Source: Candidatus Thiodiazotropha sp. (ex Epidulcina cf. delphinae)
GTDB taxonomy: Bacteria; Pseudomonadota; Gammaproteobacteria; Chromatiales; Chromatiaceae
Assembly (NCBI GenBank): GCA_025656505.1
Contig: JAHXHR010000015.1
Coordinates: 1-41,979 of the forward strand
Direction: 5' to 3'
DNA length: 41,979 bases
Positions 9,499-16,965 of this stretch are shown one piece after another. The notes under the pieces are model-generated. The model was not told where the DNA came from. It was given only the letters and a program-made list of their open reading frames with translations, and made no database searches. Position numbers and translations under genes: made by a program. The stretch's first letter is position 1. Each line of letters opens with the position of its first letter.

Positions 9499-9665
9499 GG
9501 ATAATAACCTCGTCTCGTCTTGTGCCGATGATGCTGCTTGCCTCCCCGGCAGTAGTGAACACGCTTAAGAAATAACTTGCTGGAACTTCGGTATATCGAA
9601 AATCAACTGCATGCCCAATGCGTTTCCCCTCACACTCCCATCAGAGATCTGCTCGTACTTATGGC

Positions 9666-11312
9666 CTAATCGACCGGCCTGACCGAATCGGTCAGCAGAC
9701 GGGCGGAGAAACGCGCTTCCATCTCACGCACCAGGGGGTCATTCGCCATCGCCGTTTCGGCCTGTTGCCGGCGTTCCCCTTGCTGTCGCCTTTGCCGCAT
9801 GGCAGGCGTCTCGTCCGTCGGCACGGCCTCCGTGATCTTCAGTGCGGCCTGCTGACCCAGCAGCTTTCGAACACTCTCCAGCAAGCGCTTCTCGGACTGG
9901 CCGACGCGCAACTGGCGTCTCGATGCATCGAGCGTCAGGCAAAGGGTCTCCCCATCCCAACCGCCAAAGACACAATTGCTTGCCAGTTGCCTGGTGATGC
10001 CTCCCAACTTCATTGAGGTGACGAACGCCCCCCAGTTCGAGGGATCGTCGTTTCGTGTTTCCGCATCCTCAGACTCTGCGGGTTGGGCCTTCGTTGCAAT
10101 CCTCCGTTGCGTTGAGGTCGCTGCGGATTTCGAACCCTGCGGAAGTGCCTCCAAGCCGGCGAAATCCCTTTTCCCTGGCTGCTTCGCCTGGCTATGCCGC
10201 CCCCCGGACGCGCCGGTTGAAACGACCTCATCGGGCCGGAATGCCAACATACGCAATAATACCATCTCAAAGCCACTGCGGGGATCGGGAGCCAAATCAA
10301 GCTCTTGCTGCCCGGACAGGGCGATATGGTAGAAGAGTTGGACATCCTCAGGCATCAGGGCATCAGCCAGGGCGCCCAAACGCAGCGGGTCGAAGGCCTC
10401 ATCCGGCTCGTAGCCCTGCACCATCTGCAGCAGGGCTATTTGATGCAGCATGGCGAGCAACTCCTGCAAGGCATTGGCGAAATCGGCAGCCGACTCCGCC
10501 ATCTCCGCCGCCCTGTCCAACAACGCGGCGCCATCCTCCCGGGCCAAGGCCTCGATCAGTCGATAGATCTGATCGGCGCCGATGTTGCCTATCATCACCC
10601 TGACTTCAGCACCCTTGACTTCACCACCACAGAAAGAGATGGCCTGGTCGAGCAGGCTCAATCCATCCCGCATACTGCCATCCGCTCCCCGGGCAAGCAG
10701 GGAAAGGGACTCGTCGTCAAACAGGATCTTTTCCTGCTGCAGGATATGCCGCAACTGAGCCCCGATCTGTTCACGGCTGAGGCGCTTAAGATTGAATTGC
10801 AGACAGCGGGAGAGTACGGTAACCGGTACTTTCTGGGGATCGGTGGTGGCCAGGATGAATTTTACATGCGGGGGCGGTTCCTCAAGCGTCTTCAATAACG
10901 CATTAAAGCTACTTGAAGAAAACATGTGGACTTCATCGATAAGATAAACCTTGTAGCGCCCCCTCACGGGTGCGTAGGGGACGTTATCAAGCAGTTCCCG
11001 CGTCTGATCCACCTTGGTTCGGGAAGCCGCATCCACCTCCAACAGATCGGCAAAGCGCCCTTCATCGATCTCGCGGCAGGCATCGCACACCCCGCAGGGC
11101 GTGGCGTTCACCCCCTGTTCGCAATTCAGGGATTTGGCGAAGATCCTCGCCAGGGTGGTCTTTCCCACGCCGCGGGTCCCCGTAAAGAGATAGGCATGGT
11201 GCAACCGCTCATGCTCAAGCGCGTTGGTCAGCGCCCTCACCACATGCTGCTGACCCACCATCTGGCTGAACATCTGCGGCCGCCATTTACGGGCTAGTAC
11301 CTGATAAGACAT
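9666..11312 (-). CDS. dnaX: DNA polymerase III subunit tau/gamma
   Basis: A 548-residue clamp-loader ATPase. Walker A is GTRGVGKT at 45-52, the zinc module is C64, C73, C76, C79, Walker B is LIDEVHM, and the sensor region reads KFILATTDPQKVPVTVLSRC. The middle is a Ser/Ala/Lys/Gln-rich linker, and the C-terminal ~130 residues (from about NWGAFVTSMKLGG) form the tau-specific domain that contacts the polymerase. I saw no A-AAA-AAG slippery heptamer, so the E. coli style of frameshifted gamma is not evident here. It heads a leftward row with ybaB and recR. Confidence 0.96.
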   Translation of the reverse strand: MSYQVLARKWRPQMFSQMVGQQHVVRALTNALEHERLHHAYLFTGTRGVGKTTLARIFAKSLNCEQGVNATPCGVCDACREIDEGRFADLLEVDAASRTKVDQTRELLDNVPYAPVRGRYKVYLIDEVHMFSSSSFNALLKTLEEPPPHVKFILATTDPQKVPVTVLSRCLQFNLKRLSREQIGAQLRHILQQEKILFDDESLSLLARGADGSMRDGLSLLDQAISFCGGEVKGAEVRVMIGNIGADQIYRLIEALAREDGAALLDRAAEMAESAADFANALQELLAMLHQIALLQMVQGYEPDEAFDPLRLGALADALMPEDVQLFYHIALSGQQELDLAPDPRSGFEMVLLRMLAFRPDEVVSTGASGGRHSQAKQPGKRDFAGLEALPQGSKSAATSTQRRIATKAQPAESEDAETRNDDPSNWGAFVTSMKLGGITRQLASNCVFGGWDGETLCLTLDASRRQLRVGQSEKRLLESVRKLLGQQAALKITEAVPTDETPAMRQRRQQGERRQQAETAMANDPLVREMEARFSARLLTDSVRPVD

Positions 11313-11616
11313 AATGTAAGCGGTTCGTCGTCTGCGGATCGAAGCGGTGGAGTGTAACGCGAATCCAAGGCGGAAGCACTGCCGGCAGGGAACCCTAAGG
11401 CCTAAAAATTTGCTAAAGTATTACTCATTGCCGATCAATATCCAACAGCCATGGCATGGGTATTCTTATTACCAAATACTGAATAACGGTTTTATAATGC
11501 CCTGTAACAGCCGCCGGACAAGAGTAGACGTGGTAGCATAAAAACCGAATTCGCTTGATACGATGCAAGGGAGGTGTACGTGTTTCGCTAACCGATAACA
11601 CTTGTAAGGACCGGTA
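11313..11616. other. Divergent intergenic region, dnaX / GTPase operon
   Basis: This 304-bp gap separates two divergent transcripts. The dnaX-proximal ~90 bp are G+C-rich with no recognised feature. From about 11400 it becomes A+T-rich and holds a candidate promoter for the rightward operon (next entry) and a TAAAGTAT...GCCGATCA pair discussed in the findings. No RNA gene was recognised. Confidence 0.5.
11469..11498 (+). promoter_or_regulatory. Candidate sigma-70 promoter of the GTPase/Roadblock operon
   Basis: TTACCA at 11469-11474 (4 of 6 matches to TTGACA) and a perfect TATAAT at 11493-11498, separated by 18 bp. It lies about 120 bp upstream of the first gene of the operon. Seen by eye only. 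Confidence 0.4.
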
Positions 11617-12384
11617 ATGACGCGGACAAATGGTCATAGATCGCAATCCCTGATCATTCTCACAGGCTCTCCACCGAAAAGCGTTTGCCTGCCTGACATA
11701 GAAAAACGGCTCGAACCCGCCTTCCTGATCGCCTACAGGGGGCGCCTGCGGATCAATGCCCGAGGTTGGAAGGAAAAGGCCAAGGCATCCCTTGCGCACG
11801 CCATCGCCAGAACACCGACAGCGCTCTGGATGCATGTGCAACGCATCGGTCTGCTTGCCGAAACGGCGGACCCCGACATTCTCGGCGGGATCATCGACCT
11901 CTTTCTGGTGCTGGGCGATAAAGGTCCGGCATTGCGCAGACGTATGCTGGGACTGGCCAAACCGCTATTGAGTGTCGAAGATTACGCCATCCTCGACGGT
12001 CATCTGAACCAGGGTTCCCCCGGCGTTTCCCGTCTGCCCCTTCACGCGAAGACCTCGGTGCTCTCACCGGGCATTACCGGCCATGCCCGGCTCGTCACGA
12101 TCGAGGAGACGGCCTCCGGTGAGGATGAGGATTCCCTTGACACCGCAAATCAACAAATAGGCTACGGGCAGATCGATCAGGCGCAGAAGACCCTCGAAAC
12201 GGCGATCATGGCAGAACCGGGACGAGTGGAGCTTCACCACGCCCTGTTGGAGATCTACCGACATTCCAGGGAAAGAGGTCGCATCCTCGGCATGTGGCAA
12301 CGTCTGCAAGGAAAGCGGAACCCTGCCGAAGAGGCATGGCGTCGTCTCCTGGATCTACTCAGTGAAGAGAGCGATCCAACATGA
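11617..12384 (+). CDS. TPR-like protein, first gene of the GTPase/Roadblock operon
   Basis: A 255-residue soluble protein with no signal peptide. It starts at an ATG preceded by AAGGA. The C-terminal region, about 175-250 (IGYGQIDQAQKTLETAIMAEP, then VELHHALLEIYRHSRER), reads as one or two tetratricopeptide-like helical hairpins, with a layout reminiscent of the cytoplasmic tail of FimV-type pilus/polarity proteins. A middle stretch (FLVLGDKGPALRRRML) is also helical. I cannot name the family with certainty. Its end overlaps the next gene by 4 bp (ATGA), so it is translationally coupled to it. A scaffolding or partner-recognition role within a polarity or signalling module is an inference from the context. 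Confidence 0.65.
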   Translation: MTRTNGHRSQSLIILTGSPPKSVCLPDIEKRLEPAFLIAYRGRLRINARGWKEKAKASLAHAIARTPTALWMHVQRIGLLAETADPDILGGIIDLFLVLGDKGPALRRRMLGLAKPLLSVEDYAILDGHLNQGSPGVSRLPLHAKTSVLSPGITGHARLVTIEETASGEDEDSLDTANQQIGYGQIDQAQKTLETAIMAEPGRVELHHALLEIYRHSRERGRILGMWQRLQGKRNPAEEAWRRLLDLLSEESDPT

Positions 12385-13553
12385 CCAACCCTCCTCTCAG
12401 CCCCACACGCATGGCCGCCATCGGCATGGATCAACGCCAACGCAATGCATTGCACATGCTGTTCAGCACCAAGTGCGACAATCGCTACGTCCTGATGGAG
12501 GAAGACGCCTCGGAGATCTGCATACTCGATCTGGATGTCTTCGGCGGAGAGCGTTTATGGGAGGAGTTTCGGGAACGCCATCCGCAACGCCCCTTGATTC
12601 TTGTCTCGCTCAAGGCCCGCGAAATCTCGGACGACGTTACCCTCTTCGTTGAAAAACCGATTCCGGTCGACCGGCTGATCGACGCAATCGAACAACAACG
12701 CAGACACCTTTCCGCAAAAATTGAAGACCTGGCGCAGCCCCCCCCGCCCGACACCTCGCCGCGTTTGGCGGAACAGGCCGAGCAACCCGACACTCAACAA
12801 CCGCCTCGTAAAAAGCGCACCGCAAGAAAAGCCGCATCCCTGATGAGCGAATCGATGGAATGGGCCTTTGTCGGCACATCCCCCGACATCGATCCTAAGG
12901 ATCCCCAACAGCTCGCTAAGATCTACTACAACCCGGAACACTACCTGCAGGGACACATGCAACTGGCGCTTAATCTGGCGGCGCGCCACAACAAAAACGT
13001 CGGCGTCGAAGGCCCATGGCCGGCCATCCGTCTCTATTTCGAGGGCCGCAAGATCAGGGTCTCCGCCGAGGAGCGGCAACTACGCCCCTACTGCACCATA
13101 CCCGACGCCATCCTGAAGGTTCCTCTGCGTTTTCTTGACGAAGAGGAAAACGCAGCCGGCGGCGCACGGGAGTATTCCATCGATGCCTTTCACTGGCAAC
13201 TGGCCTTATGGGCATCGCGTGGGCGACTACCGAAAGGCACCGATCTCTTTCGGCCCGTCTATCTACGACGCTGGCCCAATTTCACCCGCCTGGTGGTGAC
13301 ACCCTACGCCCTGGCCATCGCCGCCCTCTGGGCAGAGCAACCACGCTCATTGATCGATACCGCTCAGACCCTCAACATTCCACAACGCTATGTGTTCGCT
13401 TTCTACAGTGCGGCCAAGGCGATCCAAATGGCTGGGGAGACACGCTGCGCAGCAGACACCCTCCCCGCACCGTCAGCCGTCGAGAAACCCAAACACCGAG
13501 GACTGCTCAGGCGCTTGATGGGTCGCCTCAGGGGAGACAAGAAACAAATATGA
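12381..13553 (+). CDS. Pseudo-receiver domain protein of unknown function
   Basis: A 390-residue protein in three parts. Residues about 15-110 look like a degenerate CheY-type receiver: EICILDLDVFGG resembles the phospho-acceptor strand, and FVEKPIPVDRLIDAI the conserved Lys-Pro loop and last helix, but the acidic pocket is not clearly complete. Residues about 115-155 form a Pro/Gln/Lys-rich linker. Residues about 160-350 form an unrecognised domain ending in a helical segment (VVTPYALAIAALWAEQPRSL, then TAQTLNIPQRYVFAFY) that could be helix-turn-helix-like. The C-terminal tail is strongly basic (HRGLLRRLMGRLRGDKK). It overlaps the neighbours on both sides by four bases, giving strict coupling with the GTPase gene that follows. 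A phosphorylation-independent output or adaptor role is an inference. Confidence 0.6.
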   Translation: MTNPPLSPTRMAAIGMDQRQRNALHMLFSTKCDNRYVLMEEDASEICILDLDVFGGERLWEEFRERHPQRPLILVSLKAREISDDVTLFVEKPIPVDRLIDAIEQQRRHLSAKIEDLAQPPPPDTSPRLAEQAEQPDTQQPPRKKRTARKAASLMSESMEWAFVGTSPDIDPKDPQQLAKIYYNPEHYLQGHMQLALNLAARHNKNVGVEGPWPAIRLYFEGRKIRVSAEERQLRPYCTIPDAILKVPLRFLDEEENAAGGAREYSIDAFHWQLALWASRGRLPKGTDLFRPVYLRRWPNFTRLVVTPYALAIAALWAEQPRSLIDTAQTLNIPQRYVFAFYSAAKAIQMAGETRCAADTLPAPSAVEKPKHRGLLRRLMGRLRGDKKQI

Positions 13554-14086
13554 ATGACTACAAGATTATCTTCAGTGGACCGGTGGGCGCAGGGAAAACC
13601 ACCGCCATCAGCGCTATCAGCGATATCGAGCCTATTACGACGGACGAACTGGCCACCGATATGACCAGAATTCAGAAGACCGGCACCACCGTAGCCATGG
13701 ACTACGGCATGATCAAACTGGACGAAGAGGAGCGCATCCATCTCTACGGCACGCCGGGGCAAGAGCGATTCGACTTCATGTGGGAGATCCTCATCCAGGG
13801 TGGCATCGGCTTGATACTCCTGGTCAGCAACAACAGGCCGAACCCGTTCCACGACATGCACTTCTTCCTCGACGCCTTCAAGGAGTTCATCGGCAACAGC
13901 AAGGTGGTCATCGGCGTGACGCAGATGGACTTGATCAACAGGCCCGGGATTGAAGACTACCATCTGCAACTGGAGGACAGTGGCGTGAAGATCCCGATAT
14001 TCGAGGTGGATGCGCGAATGAAAAAAGATGTCTCGTTATTGGTGGAGGCATTGCTCTACTCCCTGGACCCCGGATTGGATGGTTGA
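13550..14086 (+). CDS. MglA-like / SRPRB-type small GTPase
   Basis: A 178-residue Ras-like GTPase. P-loop GPVGAGKT at 10-17, switch II/G3 YGTPGQERF with TPGQ at 68-71, and G4 TQMD at 124-127 (the usual form is TKxD or NKxD). It belongs to the bacterial small GTPases that accompany Roadblock proteins, of which MglA is the best known. MglA cycles between GTP and GDP under control of its Roadblock partner MglB and sets cell polarity for motility and pili. The start is the ATG at 13550 inside ATGA, overlapping the previous stop; the frame is open further upstream but only as a shadow of the previous gene. The neighbouring Roadblock-type proteins are its probable regulators. Confidence 0.9.
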   Translation: MNDYKIIFSGPVGAGKTTAISAISDIEPITTDELATDMTRIQKTGTTVAMDYGMIKLDEEERIHLYGTPGQERFDFMWEILIQGGIGLILLVSNNRPNPFHDMHFFLDAFKEFIGNSKVVIGVTQMDLINRPGIEDYHLQLEDSGVKIPIFEVDARMKKDVSLLVEALLYSLDPGLDG

Positions 14087-14087
14087 T

Positions 14088-14729
14088 ATGCCTAGCTACC
14101 AATTGATCGAAAACCGCTTTGTGCTGCCATCCCCGGCCGGCGCCTATTATGCCGTATCCCACAAAGAAAACGACCCGCTGCGCGCGCTGCTTTGCGCCCT
14201 GCTGCAACCGGAGACCAGTCCATTGCTGACTCAGCAGGCCCTGGAGGAGTGGACGGGACTTGCTGGAGCGGATGCCAAGGAATCACTCTACCGCGCCCAG
14301 CGCCTGGGTTGGATAGAGGGCTTCGAGGAACCCCGCTCCACTCGACCGGGCGCACTGGAAGAGGTGTTGCCTGAACTGCTCCCCCCCCTCTCCGGTAGCG
14401 GCAAGACGTTATTAGCGGACAGTCACGGCTTCCATGTGGCGGCAGCGGGATTCACCCATGAGGCATCGGTGGAACTCTCCGCCCTCAGCGCCGACATCGC
14501 CTCCCTCGACAACCGTCACCAGGCGCTGACTCACAACAACCTCCGGCTCGACACCAGCGCCTGGGCGCTCGTCGATGCAGCAGGCAACAGTCAGTTGGGA
14601 TTCTGGCCCCTGTTCATCGGCGAATACCGTTTCGTTCTCATTTTGCAGGGCACGCCGCAACTCAACCAGCAGGCATTCACTTCTTTGGTCTGGTCCTTGA
14701 GTTCACGTTACGCCAACAAGAGTCAATGA
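14088..14729 (+). CDS. Roadblock/LC7-like protein with an N-terminal helical domain
   Basis: A 213-residue cytosolic protein whose ATG lies 1 bp after the GTPase stop. Residues about 30-85 are helical and may form a winged-helix-like unit (LTQQALEEWTGLAGADAKES, then YRAQRLGWI). Residues about 105-205 read like a divergent Roadblock/LC7 fold: a first strand and turn with LLADSHGFHVAAAG, a helix with ELSALSADIASL, and later strands with FWPLFIGEYRFVLIL. Roadblock proteins bind and regulate small Ras-like GTPases, so it is a likely partner of the preceding GTPase. Assignment is by pattern only; the family name is uncertain. Confidence 0.6.
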   Translation: MPSYQLIENRFVLPSPAGAYYAVSHKENDPLRALLCALLQPETSPLLTQQALEEWTGLAGADAKESLYRAQRLGWIEGFEEPRSTRPGALEEVLPELLPPLSGSGKTLLADSHGFHVAAAGFTHEASVELSALSADIASLDNRHQALTHNNLRLDTSAWALVDAAGNSQLGFWPLFIGEYRFVLILQGTPQLNQQAFTSLVWSLSSRYANKSQ

Positions 14730-14842
14730 TGGTTGGCTCCGACTTCTACCCGCATCAACTGCGGCCCCCGTGAAATACGGTACAGGTGTCGATAAAGACG
14801 ATAGCTGAGAGATCGAACAAAATCGCCGATGGAGACTTTAGA

Positions 14843-15406
14843 ATGGGCAAGATAGACTTTTCGGAACTCACACCCTACGCAAAGGTATTTACAGGCCTGA
14901 CGAAAGAGCGGGAAGCACTGCTGATTGAGGCAGGCCCGGTGATCAAACCGGCGCTTGCGGACGTCACGGAGCGTTTTTATACCGTCCTTCAGAGCATAGA
15001 TACAACAGCCCCTTTCCTCGAAGGCCGGTTGGCGGACCTGAAAAAGACCCATCAGGCCTGGCTCGAAAGTCTCTTCACCGGCCCCTTTGATGAAACCTAT
15101 GCCCAAACCATGTATCACGTAGGCCAGGTGCATGTGAAAGTGGACCTGCCGGTGGAGTTCATGTCCGGCGGCATGAGCCTGATCGTTGACGAACTCATCG
15201 CGCTGGTGTTCGACATTTATGGTGATGATCCGCAGCATTGCCCGCCCCTGCTGAAGGCGATTAACGCCATAACGGGATTCTCGCTACTGATCATGCAACA
15301 GTCCTATCAAAGTTCTTCCCTCAGTGCTGAGTTGGATCGTTTTCTGGCCATCACGGGCATGAGCAGAACCCTGTTTGAAAACCTGGCCGGCGCTTACAGC
15401 AACTAA
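14843..15406 (+). CDS. Protoglobin-domain heme protein
   Basis: A 187-residue single-domain protein that matches the protoglobin / globin-coupled-sensor fold. Residues FSELTPYAKVFTGLTKEREA resemble the pre-helix and A/B helices, W73 occurs in a KKTHQAWLESLF helix, and the probable proximal heme ligand is H97 in YHVGQVHVKVDLPVEFMSGG, the signature F-G region of this family. There is no attached signalling domain, so any signal must be passed to a partner. The start is ATG 14843 with GGAGA upstream; a longer reading frame from 14786 has no ribosome-binding site. It sits 113 bp after the Roadblock-like gene and 31 bp before a second Roadblock gene, suggesting that O2, NO or redox state is sensed and coupled to the GTPase switch. 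Confidence 0.85.
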   Translation: MGKIDFSELTPYAKVFTGLTKEREALLIEAGPVIKPALADVTERFYTVLQSIDTTAPFLEGRLADLKKTHQAWLESLFTGPFDETYAQTMYHVGQVHVKVDLPVEFMSGGMSLIVDELIALVFDIYGDDPQHCPPLLKAINAITGFSLLIMQQSYQSSSLSAELDRFLAITGMSRTLFENLAGAYSN

Positions 15407-15437
15407 ACTCTGACATCTCATTCAAGGAGACACCACC

Positions 15438-15800
15438 ATGCGTGCAGATATGCTCAACTCGATACTCAGTGAACTCAACGGCACCTCAGCGGATATCGAG
15501 GCCTCCGCCGTCATTTCGACGGATGGCCTGATCATGGCCTCCCAGCTTCCGCAATCCCTCGACGAAGACCGGGTCGGCGCGATGAGTGCGGCGATGCTGT
15601 CCCTCGGTGACCGCACCGCCCAGGAACTGGCCCGCGGGGAACTGGAACAGGTGTTGGTCAAAGGTAGCAGCGGTTATGTACTGATGGCCCATGCCGGACC
15701 GGAAGCGGTGGTTACCGTACTGGCTAAGACAAATGCTAAATTGGGCCTGATCTTTCTTGATGTCAAACGGGCCGCAGAGAGCATTGAGAAGCTGATCTGA
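15438..15800 (+). CDS. Roadblock/LC7-domain protein (MglB-like)
   Basis: A 120-residue, single-domain Roadblock/LC7 protein: an initial helix (MLNSILSELNGTSADIEAS), strand and turn AVISTDGLIMAS, the long helix with MSAAMLSLGDRTAQEL, and strands with VLVKGSSGYVLMAHAG and VVTVLAKTNAKLGLIFLDVK. In MglB the homodimer acts as a GTPase-activating protein for MglA. An excellent AAGGAG precedes the ATG by about 8 bases, so this product may be made in excess of the other members. It is the last gene of the rightward operon and converges with sdhE, 40 bp apart. Confidence 0.92.
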   Translation: MRADMLNSILSELNGTSADIEASAVISTDGLIMASQLPQSLDEDRVGAMSAAMLSLGDRTAQELARGELEQVLVKGSSGYVLMAHAGPEAVVTVLAKTNAKLGLIFLDVKRAAESIEKLI

Positions 15801-15840
15801 CCACCGCTTGGCGCATGGCGCTTCTCAATTCAAAACTATA

Positions 15841-16104
15841 TCAAGCCACCCTGGTCGCCCGAATCGAGGCGATCAGTTCGGCAAACGCTTCATCCTCCGG
15901 CTGTTGACCCTGGACACACCAAGCATGGATGATGGGATCGGGAAGCTCCAACAACTGCACAAAATGTCTTTTTAATCGCGGGGAGAGCGCTACATAGTGC
16001 TGCTTCAGAAAGGCCTCCAACAATACATCCAGTTCGAGCATGCCGCGACGGCACTGCCAACGCAAGCGTGCTATATTCGACGGATCACTATCCTGAATAA
16101 TCAT
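15841..16104 (-). CDS. sdhE: FAD assembly factor SdhE
   Basis: An 87-residue protein with the family signature RRGMLELDVLLEAFL (about 19-33), which contains the conserved RGxxE motif. SdhE (YgfY/CptB) promotes covalent attachment of FAD to SdhA. It lies 38 bp downstream of sdhB on the same strand and closes the succinate dehydrogenase operon, consistent with its function. Older annotations call the family an antitoxin (CptB); the operon position argues for the flavinylation role. Confidence 0.93.
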   Translation of the reverse strand: MIIQDSDPSNIARLRWQCRRGMLELDVLLEAFLKQHYVALSPRLKRHFVQLLELPDPIIHAWCVQGQQPEDEAFAELIASIRATRVA

Positions 16105-16142
16105 GACAAATTCTCAATAAAAAACGACTAACTCTTCCGATG

Positions 16143-16835
16143 TCAAATAGCATCCTTGAGCATGATTGCCTTGATATGGCCGATAGCTTTAGTTGGATTG
16201 AGTTCTTTCGGGCAGGCCTCGACGCAATTCATGATGGTATGGCAACGGAACAGCTTATAGGGCCCCTCAAGTTTGTCGAGCCTTTCCTCAGCAGCCTGAT
16301 CACGACTGTCGGCCAGAAAGCGGCAGGCGCTCAACAGCGCCTGGGGTCCGAGGAACTTATCCGGGTTCCACCAGAACGAGGGACAGGAAGTTGAGCAGCA
16401 ACCACACATGATGCACTCATAGAGACCGTCGAGCCTGTCTCTCTCCTCAGGTAATTGAAGGATCTCCCGTTCGGGCATGGGTTCCTTACGAATCAGCCAG
16501 GGATCGACCTGTTTATACTGGGCATAGAACCGGCTCATATCCACCACCAGATCGCGGATCACGGGACGGCCGGGAAAAGGCCTCACCACAATCGGCTCTT
16601 TAAGTTCCGTCAGGGGTGTAATACAGGCCAGTTTATTACTGCCATTGACATTGACCCCGTCAGACCCGCACACACCCTCCCCGCATGAGTGCCTGAAGGT
16701 AAAGGATTCGTCCTGCTCCCGAATCACCAGCAGTGCATCACGCAGCATCATCCCCTGACGCGGTTCGATCTCGAAATCCTGCATGTAGGGATCGTTATCG
16801 AGTTCAGGGTTGTAGCGATATACGCTGAATTTCAT
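16143..16835 (-). CDS. sdhB: Succinate dehydrogenase iron-sulfur subunit
   Basis: A 230-residue protein. The N-terminal [2Fe-2S] ferredoxin domain has CGEGVCGSDGVNVNG and a later Cys in LACITPL. The C-terminal part carries CIMCGCCSTSCP and CHTIMNCVEACPKELNP for the [4Fe-4S] and [3Fe-4S] clusters. It passes electrons from SdhA to quinone in complex II. Start at ATG 16835 (MKFSVYRYNP) with GAGGT upstream. A 130-bp gap separates it from sdhA, longer than usual for this operon, with no other gene seen there. Confidence 0.97.
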   Translation of the reverse strand: MKFSVYRYNPELDNDPYMQDFEIEPRQGMMLRDALLVIREQDESFTFRHSCGEGVCGSDGVNVNGSNKLACITPLTELKEPIVVRPFPGRPVIRDLVVDMSRFYAQYKQVDPWLIRKEPMPEREILQLPEERDRLDGLYECIMCGCCSTSCPSFWWNPDKFLGPQALLSACRFLADSRDQAAEERLDKLEGPYKLFRCHTIMNCVEACPKELNPTKAIGHIKAIMLKDAI

Positions 16836-16965
16836 CACTAACCTCATTTGTTATTGAGTTTTGAGTTGATGTGTGCGCTTTGTGCATGGCTATCGATAAA
16901 TAGCTTGTGTGAGCATGGCGAACACCACATTCAACACTCATAACCGCTTCTTCAGAAGCCCGGAC

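Noticed and set aside
9666-11312. Programmed frameshift site in dnaX
   Set aside because: No A-AAA-AAG heptamer or comparable slippery run found by eye.
11330-11400. Possible SRP RNA (ffs) upstream of dnaX (ccaaggcgg...gccggcaggg)
   Set aside because: The universally conserved loop (GGTCAGG / GGAAGGAAGCAGCC) is absent on both strands.
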